Shown here: positions 1 to 6,491 of the stretch, piece by piece
How positions within the stretch are numbered: position 1 is the stretch's first letter
Layout of the letters: the number at the start of each line of letters is the position of its first letter
DNA from: Candidatus Omnitrophota bacterium
Lineage (GTDB): Bacteria; Omnitrophota; Gorgyraeia; B26-G9
Length of the DNA stretch: 22,394 nucleotides
Reading direction: 5' to 3'
NCBI GenBank assembly: GCA_028718845.1
Contig: JAQULA010000004.1
Location: 1-22,394 of the forward strand
Program-made: the position numbers and the translations under genes
Notes under the pieces: model-generated
What the model was told of the DNA's origin: nothing
Database searches by the model: none
The model's input: the letters and a program-made list of their open reading frames with translations, nothing else

Positions 1-660
1 TGCGACCGGGCGCGCGAATATTTTACCGCGGTTGTCAAAAACCCGGGAACTACCGGTTTGGAGGATGATGCTCTGTTTCAGCTGGGTTTGTGTGCCGTTA
101 AAGCCGGGAATCCGGCCGCGGCGATAGCTCAATGGCGGTTATTGCAGCAGCAATACCCTGCCAGCGAATTTATTCCGGAATCAATGCTTAAAACCGCCGA
201 AGCATTCCTGGCGATAAACAAAAAAGAGCCGGCCGCTTCGGAATTGCGGCGGTTGATCACGGCGTATCCGGCGTCTTTGTATGCGGGGATTGCCGCGGAA
301 AAATTGGCGGTTAGCGAAGCGGAAAAAGGTGAGTTTGACGCGGCCATAACCTATCTCAGGGATGCCTTGGCTAACTCACAGCTTGTTCCGGAGTTTAAAG
401 TGCGTTTACAATATTCTTTGGCCCAGGTGTGGGAAAAGTCCGGTAATGACGCGCAAGCCGTGGATGAGTATCTGAAGGTGGCCTATGTTTACCCGGAGAT
501 GAAAGAATGGGTGGGGAAAGCGTATATGAACGTCGGACGGATTTTCGAAAACAGAAAAGATTATAAGCAGGCCTCGACGGTTTATCATAAAATAATAGAG
601 GCGGAATTACCGGAACAAGACGAAGCTAAGGAGAGGGTGGAATGGCTGGAAAAACAATGA
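1..660 (+). CDS. TPR-repeat protein, 5' truncated (YbgF/BamD-like)
   Basis: The reading frame is open from the first base to the TGA at 658-660, so the gene begins upstream of the window; the TTG at 58 is not needed as a start. The visible 219 residues are helical TPR-type repeats with the usual pattern of small and aromatic residues (for example the stretches around ALFQLGLCAVKAGN and YMNVGRIFENRKDY, the latter followed by A-x-x-x-Y-x-K-I). Periplasmic proteins of this type (YbgF/CpoB, BamD-like) often sit beside Tol or TonB genes, and this one is followed directly by an outer-membrane barrel gene and exbB-exbD-tonB. It overlaps the next gene by 19 bases, implying co-translation. No signal peptide can be judged because the N-terminus is missing. 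The TPR call is firm; the YbgF-like role is inference. Confidence 0.8.
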   Translation, partial: CDRAREYFTAVVKNPGTTGLEDDALFQLGLCAVKAGNPAAAIAQWRLLQQQYPASEFIPESMLKTAEAFLAINKKEPAASELRRLITAYPASLYAGIAAEKLAVSEAEKGEFDAAITYLRDALANSQLVPEFKVRLQYSLAQVWEKSGNDAQAVDEYLKVAYVYPEMKEWVGKAYMNVGRIFENRKDYKQASTVYHKIIEAELPEQDEAKERVEWLEKQ

Positions 661-2177
661 TCCGAAACATGCTTTTCGCGGGTATTTGGGGCGCGGTCTG
701 GGGGTTCCAATGCGCTTATGCCGAGGACATCAAAAAGCCGTTATTGCAATTACCGCAGGTTACCATCGTCGGCGAAAAAAGCAATCCGCAGCTTTTTGCC
801 GACGGCGAAGTTAAACCGGATACGCATGCCTACCCGAACGAAGCGGAAAGCAGTGCTTTGGAAAAAGAAAGCTCCGGGTTTGTCAATGTTTCTTATGGGC
901 GTTTCGATACCCGGTTGCTGGAAGTTAAACATTCGGAGCGAACCCCGTCATTCTATTACACCGGGCAGTTGGATATCAATTCGTCCGACGGAGAACGGGC
1001 GAACAGCGCGTTTACGACGTACCGGCCGGGTTTGCAGCTCGGCATGCCGGTAGGCGAAGAAAACGGCGTGGTATTTATTACCGATTATTTCGATAAAATC
1101 ATGGAATTACCCGGGCCGGTCGATGCTCCGACCGGTGACGCCAAACGCCGCAATACCGATCTTAAAATGTCCCTGATGGCTCATCACGCCGAGGGCGATA
1201 CCCGGGTCAATATAGCTCCCTATTATGAATTTTCGCTTATGGACAATGATATCGTTCCGGCTGATTTTAGACATAAGGTCGCCGGGATCCGGGCAGACAT
1301 TGAAGCGGATGGAAACGTCGTCAATGTCGATCTGTATCAGAACCGGCTGATGGATATATACGATGAAGTTATCCTGGATTCGAAAATCCGGGTTCGTCCC
1401 CTGGAATTCAATGACCAATGGTCGCTGGTAATCGGTGCGAATATTTTTTCCCAGGAAATGTTCGGACAGCGTCCGTCGCCGTTTGCGGAGTTGATATTCA
1501 AAGAAAACGATGAATGCCTGCATAAGCTGGTGGTAACGCGGGAATGCGCCCCGATAGTGTTCAGCCGGATGTATCTCGATGAAAGTTATGTCGAGGTTAA
1601 TCCGGAGCGGATGCGTCCGGTCCGGACGACGAGCATCGCCTATCAGCTGGATTGGAATGTGAGCCGTGAGTGGCGTACCAATGTCCTGGTCTATGTAAGC
1701 CAGGACAAAGACATGTGGTTTTGGGGAGACCGGGATGCCAACGGTCTGTATACTCCGGAGGTGATCGAAAAAGTCAATATCGGGGGGCTGAAGGTTGCCA
1801 CGGAATATAACTGGACCGAATCGTTCAGCCATTTTTTCAGTTTGAACCTCAGAAATATCCAGAGCGAAGACACGCGGTACGAATTTGTCCCGTATGAGCC
1901 GAAACAAAAAATTTCCATGGGAATCACCTACCGTTTTGCCCCGAATTTGAAGATGTCGATCGCCGGGGACTACTTCGGCCGGCGCTACTATCAGGGTGAT
2001 TCCCGCGAGAGTTCCAGCGGGTATTTTCTGCTCGGTTCTAAGCTGGCGTATGAGGCGAAAGATTACTTGACATTTTTTGTTTTAATTGATAATTTATTAA
2101 ATGACCACTACGAAATCGTCAAGGGATATCCCAATCAGGGCCGGAACGCGTTATCCGGGATTATGATCCGGTTTTGA
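642..2177 (+). CDS. TonB-dependent receptor-like outer-membrane beta-barrel protein, apparently without plug domain
   Basis: The 511-residue product has an N-terminal signal peptide (residues 1-27, hydrophobic core then a cut near AYA/ED). A TonB-box-like segment LPQVTIVGE lies at 37-45. From about residue 79 it shows alternating aromatic/polar strands typical of outer-membrane barrels. The C-terminus resembles TonB receptors: a D-N-L-L-N-D-x-Y motif near 480, a GYPNQGR segment and a terminal Phe. Usual receptors are 600-800 residues with a plug of about 130-150 residues; here only about 35 residues separate the TonB-box-like segment from the first strands, so no plug is apparent. The SD sequence aaggag at 628-633 favours ATG 642 over ATG 657. 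The gene overlaps the TPR gene and precedes exbB-exbD-tonB, supporting energised transport. The substrate cannot be told from sequence. Confidence 0.75.
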   Translation: MAGKTMIRNMLFAGIWGAVWGFQCAYAEDIKKPLLQLPQVTIVGEKSNPQLFADGEVKPDTHAYPNEAESSALEKESSGFVNVSYGRFDTRLLEVKHSERTPSFYYTGQLDINSSDGERANSAFTTYRPGLQLGMPVGEENGVVFITDYFDKIMELPGPVDAPTGDAKRRNTDLKMSLMAHHAEGDTRVNIAPYYEFSLMDNDIVPADFRHKVAGIRADIEADGNVVNVDLYQNRLMDIYDEVILDSKIRVRPLEFNDQWSLVIGANIFSQEMFGQRPSPFAELIFKENDECLHKLVVTRECAPIVFSRMYLDESYVEVNPERMRPVRTTSIAYQLDWNVSREWRTNVLVYVSQDKDMWFWGDRDANGLYTPEVIEKVNIGGLKVATEYNWTESFSHFFSLNLRNIQSEDTRYEFVPYEPKQKISMGITYRFAPNLKMSIAGDYFGRRYYQGDSRESSSGYFLLGSKLAYEAKDYLTFFVLIDNLLNDHYEIVKGYPNQGRNALSGIMIRF

Positions 2178-2214
2178 TGGCTTGTTTTTGATCGCAAGTT
2201 CTTAGCAACAACCG

Positions 2215-2240
2215 GGAACAGCATGTTCCGAGAGGTCTCG
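2215..2240. promoter_or_regulatory. Two adjacent short palindromes upstream of exbB
   Basis: In the 152-base gap between the barrel gene and exbB there are two abutting perfect inverted repeats: GGAACA-gca-TGTTCC at 2215-2229 and CGAGA-gg-TCTCG at 2229-2240. They could be an operator or part of a weak transcript-end structure. No run of T follows directly, although ttcttttt occurs at 2246-2253. No clear -35/-10 pair was found in the gap. Function is inference. Confidence 0.25.
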
Positions 2241-2329
2241 CCGCATTCTTTTTCGAATATACCGATCTTTCCGGAAACATTTTTTATGTGTGGAATAAAG
2301 ATTTTCGATAATAAAGGGGGTTGCTGGCT

Positions 2330-3016
2330 ATGCAAACTATGATGATGCAAATATTCGGGGTTCTGGCTTCGTGCGCTATTGCCGTTGGGCTGTATATAAA
2401 AGTCGATGTGATCAATAAAGGCGGCCCGGTCATGATCCCGATCATTGTTTGTTCGATATTCGCGGTAGCGATTATCCTGGAACGGATTATTAATCTCTAT
2501 CGTTCCGCTATCGATACGACCAAATTTATGGATGAAATTACCGCGGCCCTGAAACGCAACCGTATCTCCGAAGCTTTGGAAATTTGCGAACAGACGCACG
2601 GCCCGATCGCCCATATCTTAAAAGCCGGGATTTCCCGGCACGACCGTTCCCGTCAGGAAATCCGCGAGGCGATCGAGGATGCCGGGCTGCATGAAGTTCC
2701 GAAACTGGAAAAAAATCTGAGTTCATTGGCTACGATCGCGCACGTCGGACCGTTGCTGGGATTATTGGGAACGGTTACCGGTATGGTCAGCACGTTTCAG
2801 CTTATTCAGCAGCGGGCCCAGGCAATGACTCCGGTCGACCCTTCGATCCTGGCCAAAGGGATCTGGGAAGCATTGATCACGACCGTTGCCGGTCTGGTTG
2901 TCGCTATTCCCAGTTTTGTGGCCTATAATTATCTGGTGGCTAAAGTCGAAAGTGTTGTCGTGGAAATGGAAATTCTCGCCACGGATTTATTGAACATCCT
3001 TTCGCAGCGAAAGTAG
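2330..3016 (+). CDS. exbB: ExbB/TolQ/MotA-family proton channel subunit
   Basis: This 228-residue inner-membrane protein matches the MotA/TolQ/ExbB family. With ExbD it forms the proton-driven motor that energises TonB. There is an N-terminal hydrophobic segment (about 5-25), a second one (MIPIIVCSIFAVAIILERI), a cytoplasmic helical domain, then the diagnostic C-terminal pair of membrane helices: the first within LATIAHVGPLLGLLGTVTGM and the second within WEALITTVAGLVVAIPS. The G-L-L-G-T-V-x-G-M motif is typical of the family. The frame can be extended to TTG 2321, but the purine-rich aaaggggg at 2313-2320 sits at correct spacing from ATG 2330, so ATG 2330 is preferred. exbD follows 7 bases after the stop. 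Confidence 0.93.
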   Translation: MQTMMMQIFGVLASCAIAVGLYIKVDVINKGGPVMIPIIVCSIFAVAIILERIINLYRSAIDTTKFMDEITAALKRNRISEALEICEQTHGPIAHILKAGISRHDRSRQEIREAIEDAGLHEVPKLEKNLSSLATIAHVGPLLGLLGTVTGMVSTFQLIQQRAQAMTPVDPSILAKGIWEALITTVAGLVVAIPSFVAYNYLVAKVESVVVEMEILATDLLNILSQRK

Positions 3017-3023
3017 GGGTCCG

Positions 3024-3437
3024 ATGCGTTTCCGCAGGCACGTAGAATTGGAACGAGGCGGCAAGGAGATCAATATCACTCCTTTGGTGGACATGGTCTT
3101 CCTGTTGTTGCTTTTTTTTATCCTTACCTCGAGTTTTGTGGTGATGCCGGGGATCAAGATCAATTTGCCCAAAGCGGTGACCTCGGAAGTGATCAAGGAA
3201 AAAAATATTATTCTTACCGTTAATAGCGAAAATATTATTTACCTGAACGAAAAACCGATAACTCCGTCTGAACTACAGGGTTTCCTGAGCGATCTTGTCG
3301 CTTCGAAACAGGATAAACCGTTACTGATCAAAGCGGATAAGAATGCCCAGATCGGCACCGTGGTGCGGGTGTGGGATGTTTGCCGCAAAGTCGGTATCGG
3401 TCAGATAAATATTGCGACTTTGCAGGAAATAAAGTGA
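3024..3437 (+). CDS. exbD: ExbD/TolR-family biopolymer transport protein
   Basis: This 137-residue protein has the ExbD/TolR architecture: a short basic N-terminus, one membrane helix at about 18-41 and a periplasmic domain. The family motif I-T-P-L-V-D-M-V-F contains the conserved proton-carrying Asp (D23), equivalent to Asp25 of E. coli ExbD. The periplasmic part carries the usual P-L-L-I-K-A-D and late helix/strand pattern. Length is normal. A purine-rich aggggt lies just upstream of ATG 3024. It sits between exbB (7-base gap) and tonB (3-base gap), so the three are almost certainly one operon. Confidence 0.93.
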   Translation: MRFRRHVELERGGKEINITPLVDMVFLLLLFFILTSSFVVMPGIKINLPKAVTSEVIKEKNIILTVNSENIIYLNEKPITPSELQGFLSDLVASKQDKPLLIKADKNAQIGTVVRVWDVCRKVGIGQINIATLQEIK

Positions 3438-3440
3438 ATA

Positions 3441-4049
3441 ATGCGGGAAAAAAGTATTTTTACGATCACGTTGTCGTGTTCTCTGATATGGCATCTGCTT
3501 GGGGTTCAGGCGGTTAGTGTGGTGTGGACGCCGCAGCTTACCCGTCCGGATTATAGCCCGGTTACATTCTGGGGGTCGCTGATCGACCCCCGGCATGAAG
3601 TTCCCTCGGCTGAATCCGGGAACGGTGTTTCGCCGGCTGGACACCAGATCGATACGGCGGTGCGGGGCGAAAAAAAAGGTTTGCCGTTTGGCGAATTATC
3701 GGAAAAGGCTTCACCGGACGTATCGTTGTCGCCGGTTCCGTCGCAGAAAGAAACGGTTACCGAAAAAATGGGGGAAGGCCTTAAGCGGGCAATCCTGTTT
3801 AAACCGGAGTTGCCGGTATACCCGGAATGGGCCAAAGAAATCGGCAACGATTTTGAACTGGAACTGAAATTTTTAATTCTTCCCGATGGGACCGTCGGTC
3901 CGATTGAAAAGATCACCTCTTCGGGATATCCGGAACTGGATGAAATCGGGATCCGCTATATCCGTAAATGGAGGTTTATTCCGATTTCGGGTGACGCCCC
4001 GCAGGAAAAACAATGGGGCATTATCAAACTGGTGTTTACATTACAATGA
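3441..4049 (+). CDS. tonB: TonB energy transducer
   Basis: The 202-residue protein has an N-terminal membrane anchor (about 6-30), a variable linker rich in Pro, Glu, Lys and Ser, and a C-terminal TonB domain (about 123-202) beginning L-P-V-Y-P-E-W-A-K and containing D-G-T-V and I-R-K-W-R-F motifs typical of the TonB C-terminal fold. The anchor contains S14-L-I-W-H18, matching the Ser-x3-His motif that is functionally important in E. coli TonB. It should span the periplasm to contact the outer-membrane barrel encoded upstream. The linker is less proline-rich than in enterobacteria. The stop overlaps the next gene's start (ATGA at 4046-4049). Confidence 0.88.
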   Translation: MREKSIFTITLSCSLIWHLLGVQAVSVVWTPQLTRPDYSPVTFWGSLIDPRHEVPSAESGNGVSPAGHQIDTAVRGEKKGLPFGELSEKASPDVSLSPVPSQKETVTEKMGEGLKRAILFKPELPVYPEWAKEIGNDFELELKFLILPDGTVGPIEKITSSGYPELDEIGIRYIRKWRFIPISGDAPQEKQWGIIKLVFTLQ

Positions 4050-4288
4050 TACATTTATTGTTCGGACAGGCCGTTGCCTATTATGTTCTGTTATTTATCG
4101 GTATATTTATCGGGGGAATGGCGGTTTCTTCATTGCTGAAATCAAAGGATAAGGAATCGTTCTGCGATAAGGAATGCCATCTTTGGCAATGCTCTATTTG
4201 CACGTTTGTTTATGCGAGCGTGTTTGATCAGCAGATGACCGTGTGTCCGCAATGCGGCAGTTACAATAAAAAGGAGGTAACGGCATGA
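4046..4288 (+). CDS. Small membrane-anchored zinc-ribbon (rubredoxin-like) protein
   Basis: An 80-residue protein not recognised as a named family. It has one N-terminal membrane helix (about 9-31) and a cytoplasmic-type metal-binding tail with C49-x2-C52 and C67-x2-C70, the classic zinc-ribbon or rubredoxin-like knuckle arrangement; C40 and C44 form an additional pair. The frame extends back to ATG 4013, but ATG 4046 gives an ATGA overlap with tonB and a natural membrane-protein start, so it is preferred. The gene also overlaps the next one (4285-4288). Possible roles are metal sensing or small redox transfer; neither is shown by the sequence. Confidence 0.7.
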   Translation: MIHLLFGQAVAYYVLLFIGIFIGGMAVSSLLKSKDKESFCDKECHLWQCSICTFVYASVFDQQMTVCPQCGSYNKKEVTA

Positions 4289-4485
4289 TTATGGAGATAG
4301 GAATAGTTGCCGGGGATATCTGGCACTATCTGGATGAACAGGGGGAAGTGAAATTGGCCGATCTGGTCAAGGGGATTGATAAGCCGAGAGACCTGGTGTT
4401 GATGAGTCTAGGCTGGTTGGCTCGTGAAGGCCATGTCGTCATTGACGGGATGAATGAGTTTAAGATTGTTTTGCGCAAGAGCTGA
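4285..4485 (+). CDS. DUF2582-type winged helix-turn-helix protein
   Basis: The 66-residue protein fits the small winged-helix family DUF2582 seen in many anaerobes: an N-terminal helix IVAGDIWHYLDEQGEV, a helix around LADLVKGI, then the conserved LMSLGWLAREGHV and a short wing ending in KIVLRKS. A strong SD (aaggagg at 4271-4277) is 7 bases from ATG 4285, deciding the start over the nearby ATG 4291. It overlaps the zinc-ribbon gene and precedes cutA by 15 bases, so it is co-transcribed. The family is usually described as a putative DNA-binding or interaction module; its target is unknown. Confidence 0.8.
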   Translation: MIMEIGIVAGDIWHYLDEQGEVKLADLVKGIDKPRDLVLMSLGWLAREGHVVIDGMNEFKIVLRKS

Positions 4486-4500
4486 TCCGAGGGTAACGTT

Positions 4501-4824
4501 GTGTCAAAACCTGAAGAATATGTGGTTGTGCTGATTACCGCGGGGACAAGAAAAGAAGCCATGGTATTGTCGCAGCTTTTAGTCTCGGAAAAGCTGGCCG
4601 CTTGCAGCGCCATGACCCCGGTTCAGTCATTGTTTACCTGGAAAGGGAAGAAGGAAAGGGCTGCCGAAACGTTGCTTATTGTTAAAACTAAGCGCAGATT
4701 ATTCGGCCGGCTGGAACGGATTGTCCGGCAGCATCACAGTTATGAGGTTCCCGAGATCATCGCCCTGCCGATAATTGCCGGAAGCGCGCCGTATTTGCGC
4801 TGGATCAAAGAAAGCACAGGGTGA
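4501..4824 (+). CDS. cutA: CutA1 divalent-ion tolerance family protein
   Basis: The 107-residue protein matches CutA1, a small trimeric ferredoxin-like-fold protein linked to divalent metal tolerance, though its biochemical role is still debated. Signature segments are L-V-S-E-K-L-A-A-C near residue 30, T-W-K-G-K in the middle, and the highly conserved H-x-x-Y-E-V-P-E-I-I-A-L-P near 80-90, with a C-terminal Y-L-R-W-I. The start is GTG 4501, preceded by gaggg; no in-frame ATG gives the full conserved N-terminal strand. It ends the operon: an intrinsic terminator begins 26 bases after the stop. Confidence 0.92.
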   Translation: MSKPEEYVVVLITAGTRKEAMVLSQLLVSEKLAACSAMTPVQSLFTWKGKKERAAETLLIVKTKRRLFGRLERIVRQHHSYEVPEIIALPIIAGSAPYLRWIKESTG

Positions 4825-4850
4825 GTGGTCCTGAGATAGTTGCAACAAAG

Positions 4851-4880
4851 AAGCCAGGAATGAATGTCCTGGCTTTTTTG
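4851..4880 (+). terminator. Rho-independent terminator after cutA
   Basis: A 9-bp perfect stem AAGCCAGGA (4851-4859) / TCCTGGCTT (4867-4875) encloses a 7-base loop and runs into TTTTTT (4874-4879). It closes the exbB-to-cutA transcription unit. Confidence 0.93.
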
Positions 4881-4897
4881 TTTGGAGAATATTTTTA

Positions 4898-5025
4898 GTA
4901 TTGCATATTGAGTCGTGCGTATTGCGTCACCGCAGATGGTAGGTTGTTGGTTTTTGGGCATGGGTTTTCTCTGAAACCCAACGCCTAATCTACGCTTTTT
5001 CCTTTTTACTTTTGCCTTTTTACTT
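4898..5025. repeat. Degenerate short direct repeats in intergenic spacer
   Basis: The spacer between cutA and gspJ (4825-5053, 229 bases) holds no gene beyond the terminator and promoter. It carries degenerate short repeats: GTATTGCA / TATTGAGT / GTATTGCGT at 4898-4927, and an exact 11-base repeat CCTTTTTACTT at 5001-5011 and 5015-5025 (period 14). A small hairpin, TGGGTTT (4961-4967) / AAACCCA (4974-4980), lies between. Similar repetitive text occurs in the spacer at 19583-19651. Role unknown. Confidence 0.5.
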
Positions 5026-5046
5026 AGTCTTTGTTCGTGTTATAAT
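5018..5046 (+). promoter_or_regulatory. Extended -10 promoter for gspJKL
   Basis: A consensus -10 TATAAT (5041-5046) is preceded by TG at 5038-5039, giving the extended -10 element TGTTATAAT. The -35 position holds only TTTTAC (5018-5023, 17-base spacer), a weak match. The predicted start point, about 7 bases after the -10, falls on or next to the gspJ ATG at 5054, so the message would be leaderless or nearly so. Confidence 0.75.
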
Positions 5047-5053
5047 ACAGCCA

Positions 5054-5662
5054 ATGAATAAAGGGTTCACATTATTAGAATTGCTGGTGAGCATTACCAT
5101 CTTTGCGGTGGTTGCGGCATCGGTTTATACCAGTCTCTATCTGGGGATTAAAGTTTGGAAGCGGGAAGCGGTCCGCGAAGACAGCGGCTATCAGGCGGCC
5201 AGGGTTGTCGAAAATCTGGCGCAGGCTTTGCGCAGCGCGTTTATTGATCCCCGGAACGAACGGCTGAAATTTATCGGAACCGCCGATAGGCTGGATTTTT
5301 TCTCGGTCACCGCGGAAGGGGACGTGGAGAATCTCATTGTTTATAACAGCCGGGATAATCTAAATGCCGGGGGTACCCTGTATCTGAGCCGGAAGAAGAT
5401 CCGGGAGCTGGACAACGATACCCCGCCGCAAAGCGCAGTACTGAACAACAACGTGCGGGTTTTTGCTTTGCGTTATTTCGATGCGAAAGATCAGACCTGG
5501 TATGACGAATGGCCGGAAGAACAACGCCTGCCGAATCAGGTTAGAATTGAATTCGGCTGCGGCCCGGCGGATAACGCCGAAGAGCCGGAGAGCCTGGTCA
5601 AATATGTGATGATACCGGTGGCCAATGAAATCGATTTATCCGAATCAGAAGTGTCGCAATGA
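5054..5662 (+). CDS. gspJ: Type II secretion minor pseudopilin GspJ-like (prepilin-type N-terminus)
   Basis: The 202-residue protein begins MNKGFTLLELLVSI, a textbook prepilin leader: cleavage is expected between G4 and F5 with Glu at mature position +5 (E9), then a hydrophobic helix. The rest fits GspJ: a central beta domain and the D-x-x-W-Y-D-E-W segment followed by L-P-N-Q-V-R-I-E-F, which is typical of the family. The frame can extend to TTG 5012, but that would bury the prepilin signal and run through the promoter, so ATG 5054 is chosen. No SD is present, consistent with leaderless translation. It overlaps gspK by 38 bases. GspJ would form part of the pseudopilus tip in the inner membrane/periplasm. 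Confidence 0.85.
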   Translation: MNKGFTLLELLVSITIFAVVAASVYTSLYLGIKVWKREAVREDSGYQAARVVENLAQALRSAFIDPRNERLKFIGTADRLDFFSVTAEGDVENLIVYNSRDNLNAGGTLYLSRKKIRELDNDTPPQSAVLNNNVRVFALRYFDAKDQTWYDEWPEEQRLPNQVRIEFGCGPADNAEEPESLVKYVMIPVANEIDLSESEVSQ

Positions 5663-6488
5663 AGCGCGCCAGGGTATTGTCCTGGTTATTGTGCTGTGGG
5701 TATTGTTCTTTTTATCGGTCACGGCGCTGACCCTGGGGGTTAAAAACCGGATTGGCGTCAGGCTGCAGAGCCTGGCTAATGAACAGATGCGCATGTCTTA
5801 TCTGGCCCGGGAAGGGTTTAACCGCTGTTTGGCCGTACTGGCGGAGGAGACGAACGGTTTTGACGCTTTGTCGGAGCCGTGGAGTAAAGATCTTTCTTTA
5901 CAAAACGAAGACGGGTTGTTGTCGTGCACCGTGGTTGACGAGGACAGATTGATGAATATTAATACCGCGCCGCATGCCATGATGCAATCTTTGAAAACGG
6001 TTTTTCCGCTTATCGATGAAGATATGGTTGCTGCTTTGGAGAAAGCGCGGCCGTTTAACGTGATCCGTGAAGTGCTGGATACGACGGGATTGAGCCGGCA
6101 GGATTTTTACGGTGATCCGGCGATGGGAATTCCCGGAATGCCGGATTTGCTGACCGTTTTTTCCGACGGCCGGATTAATATCAATACCGCGCCCAAAGAA
6201 GTTCTGGCGATGATCCCGGATATGAGCGATACGGCGCTGGAGGCTATTCTCAGCCGCCGCATAACGGCACCGTTCGAAAAAAACGAAACCCTTTCGGAGG
6301 AATTATCTTTATTGGGGTTGACCCCGGCACAGGTAAGCGCGGTGGTCAAAGCCGGGAAAGTTGATTCCGCGGTGTTTCATGTTACGGCCCGGGCGGTTTC
6401 CCGGCGTAAGCATATCGCTAAAAAAATGGAACTGGTGATTAAACGTCAGGATAAAAAATTCATCGTGTTGATGGCAAAGGAGAATTAG
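5625..6488 (+). CDS. gspK: Type II secretion minor pseudopilin GspK-like
   Basis: The 287-residue protein has a short N-terminal segment, then a hydrophobic helix beginning ARQGIVLVIVLWVLFFLS, as in GspK; cleavage after G17 is plausible, and as in known GspK proteins there is no Glu at +5. The body shows the GspK pattern: V-V-D-E-D-R near 105, then two N-I-N-T-A-P motifs (about 110-115 and 186-191), each followed by helix-hairpin-helix-like segments. GspK caps the pseudopilus together with GspI and GspJ. ATG 5625 is the only usable start near the family N-terminus and overlaps gspJ by 38 bases, implying translational coupling. It is followed by the gspL-like gene after 3 bases. Confidence 0.85.
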   Translation: MKSIYPNQKCRNEARQGIVLVIVLWVLFFLSVTALTLGVKNRIGVRLQSLANEQMRMSYLAREGFNRCLAVLAEETNGFDALSEPWSKDLSLQNEDGLLSCTVVDEDRLMNINTAPHAMMQSLKTVFPLIDEDMVAALEKARPFNVIREVLDTTGLSRQDFYGDPAMGIPGMPDLLTVFSDGRININTAPKEVLAMIPDMSDTALEAILSRRITAPFEKNETLSEELSLLGLTPAQVSAVVKAGKVDSAVFHVTARAVSRRKHIAKKMELVIKRQDKKFIVLMAKEN

Positions 6489-6491
6489 GTT

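Noticed and set aside
1107..1907. 266-residue open frame on the minus strand inside the outer-membrane barrel gene
   Set aside because: It is antisense to a gene with signal peptide, SD and clear family features, has no recognisable motif or ribosome site, and fits a frame shadow of a GC-balanced gene.
2215..2229. GGAACAgcaTGTTCC resembles a steroid-receptor response element
   Set aside because: That similarity is irrelevant in bacteria; the sequence is kept only as a generic palindrome.
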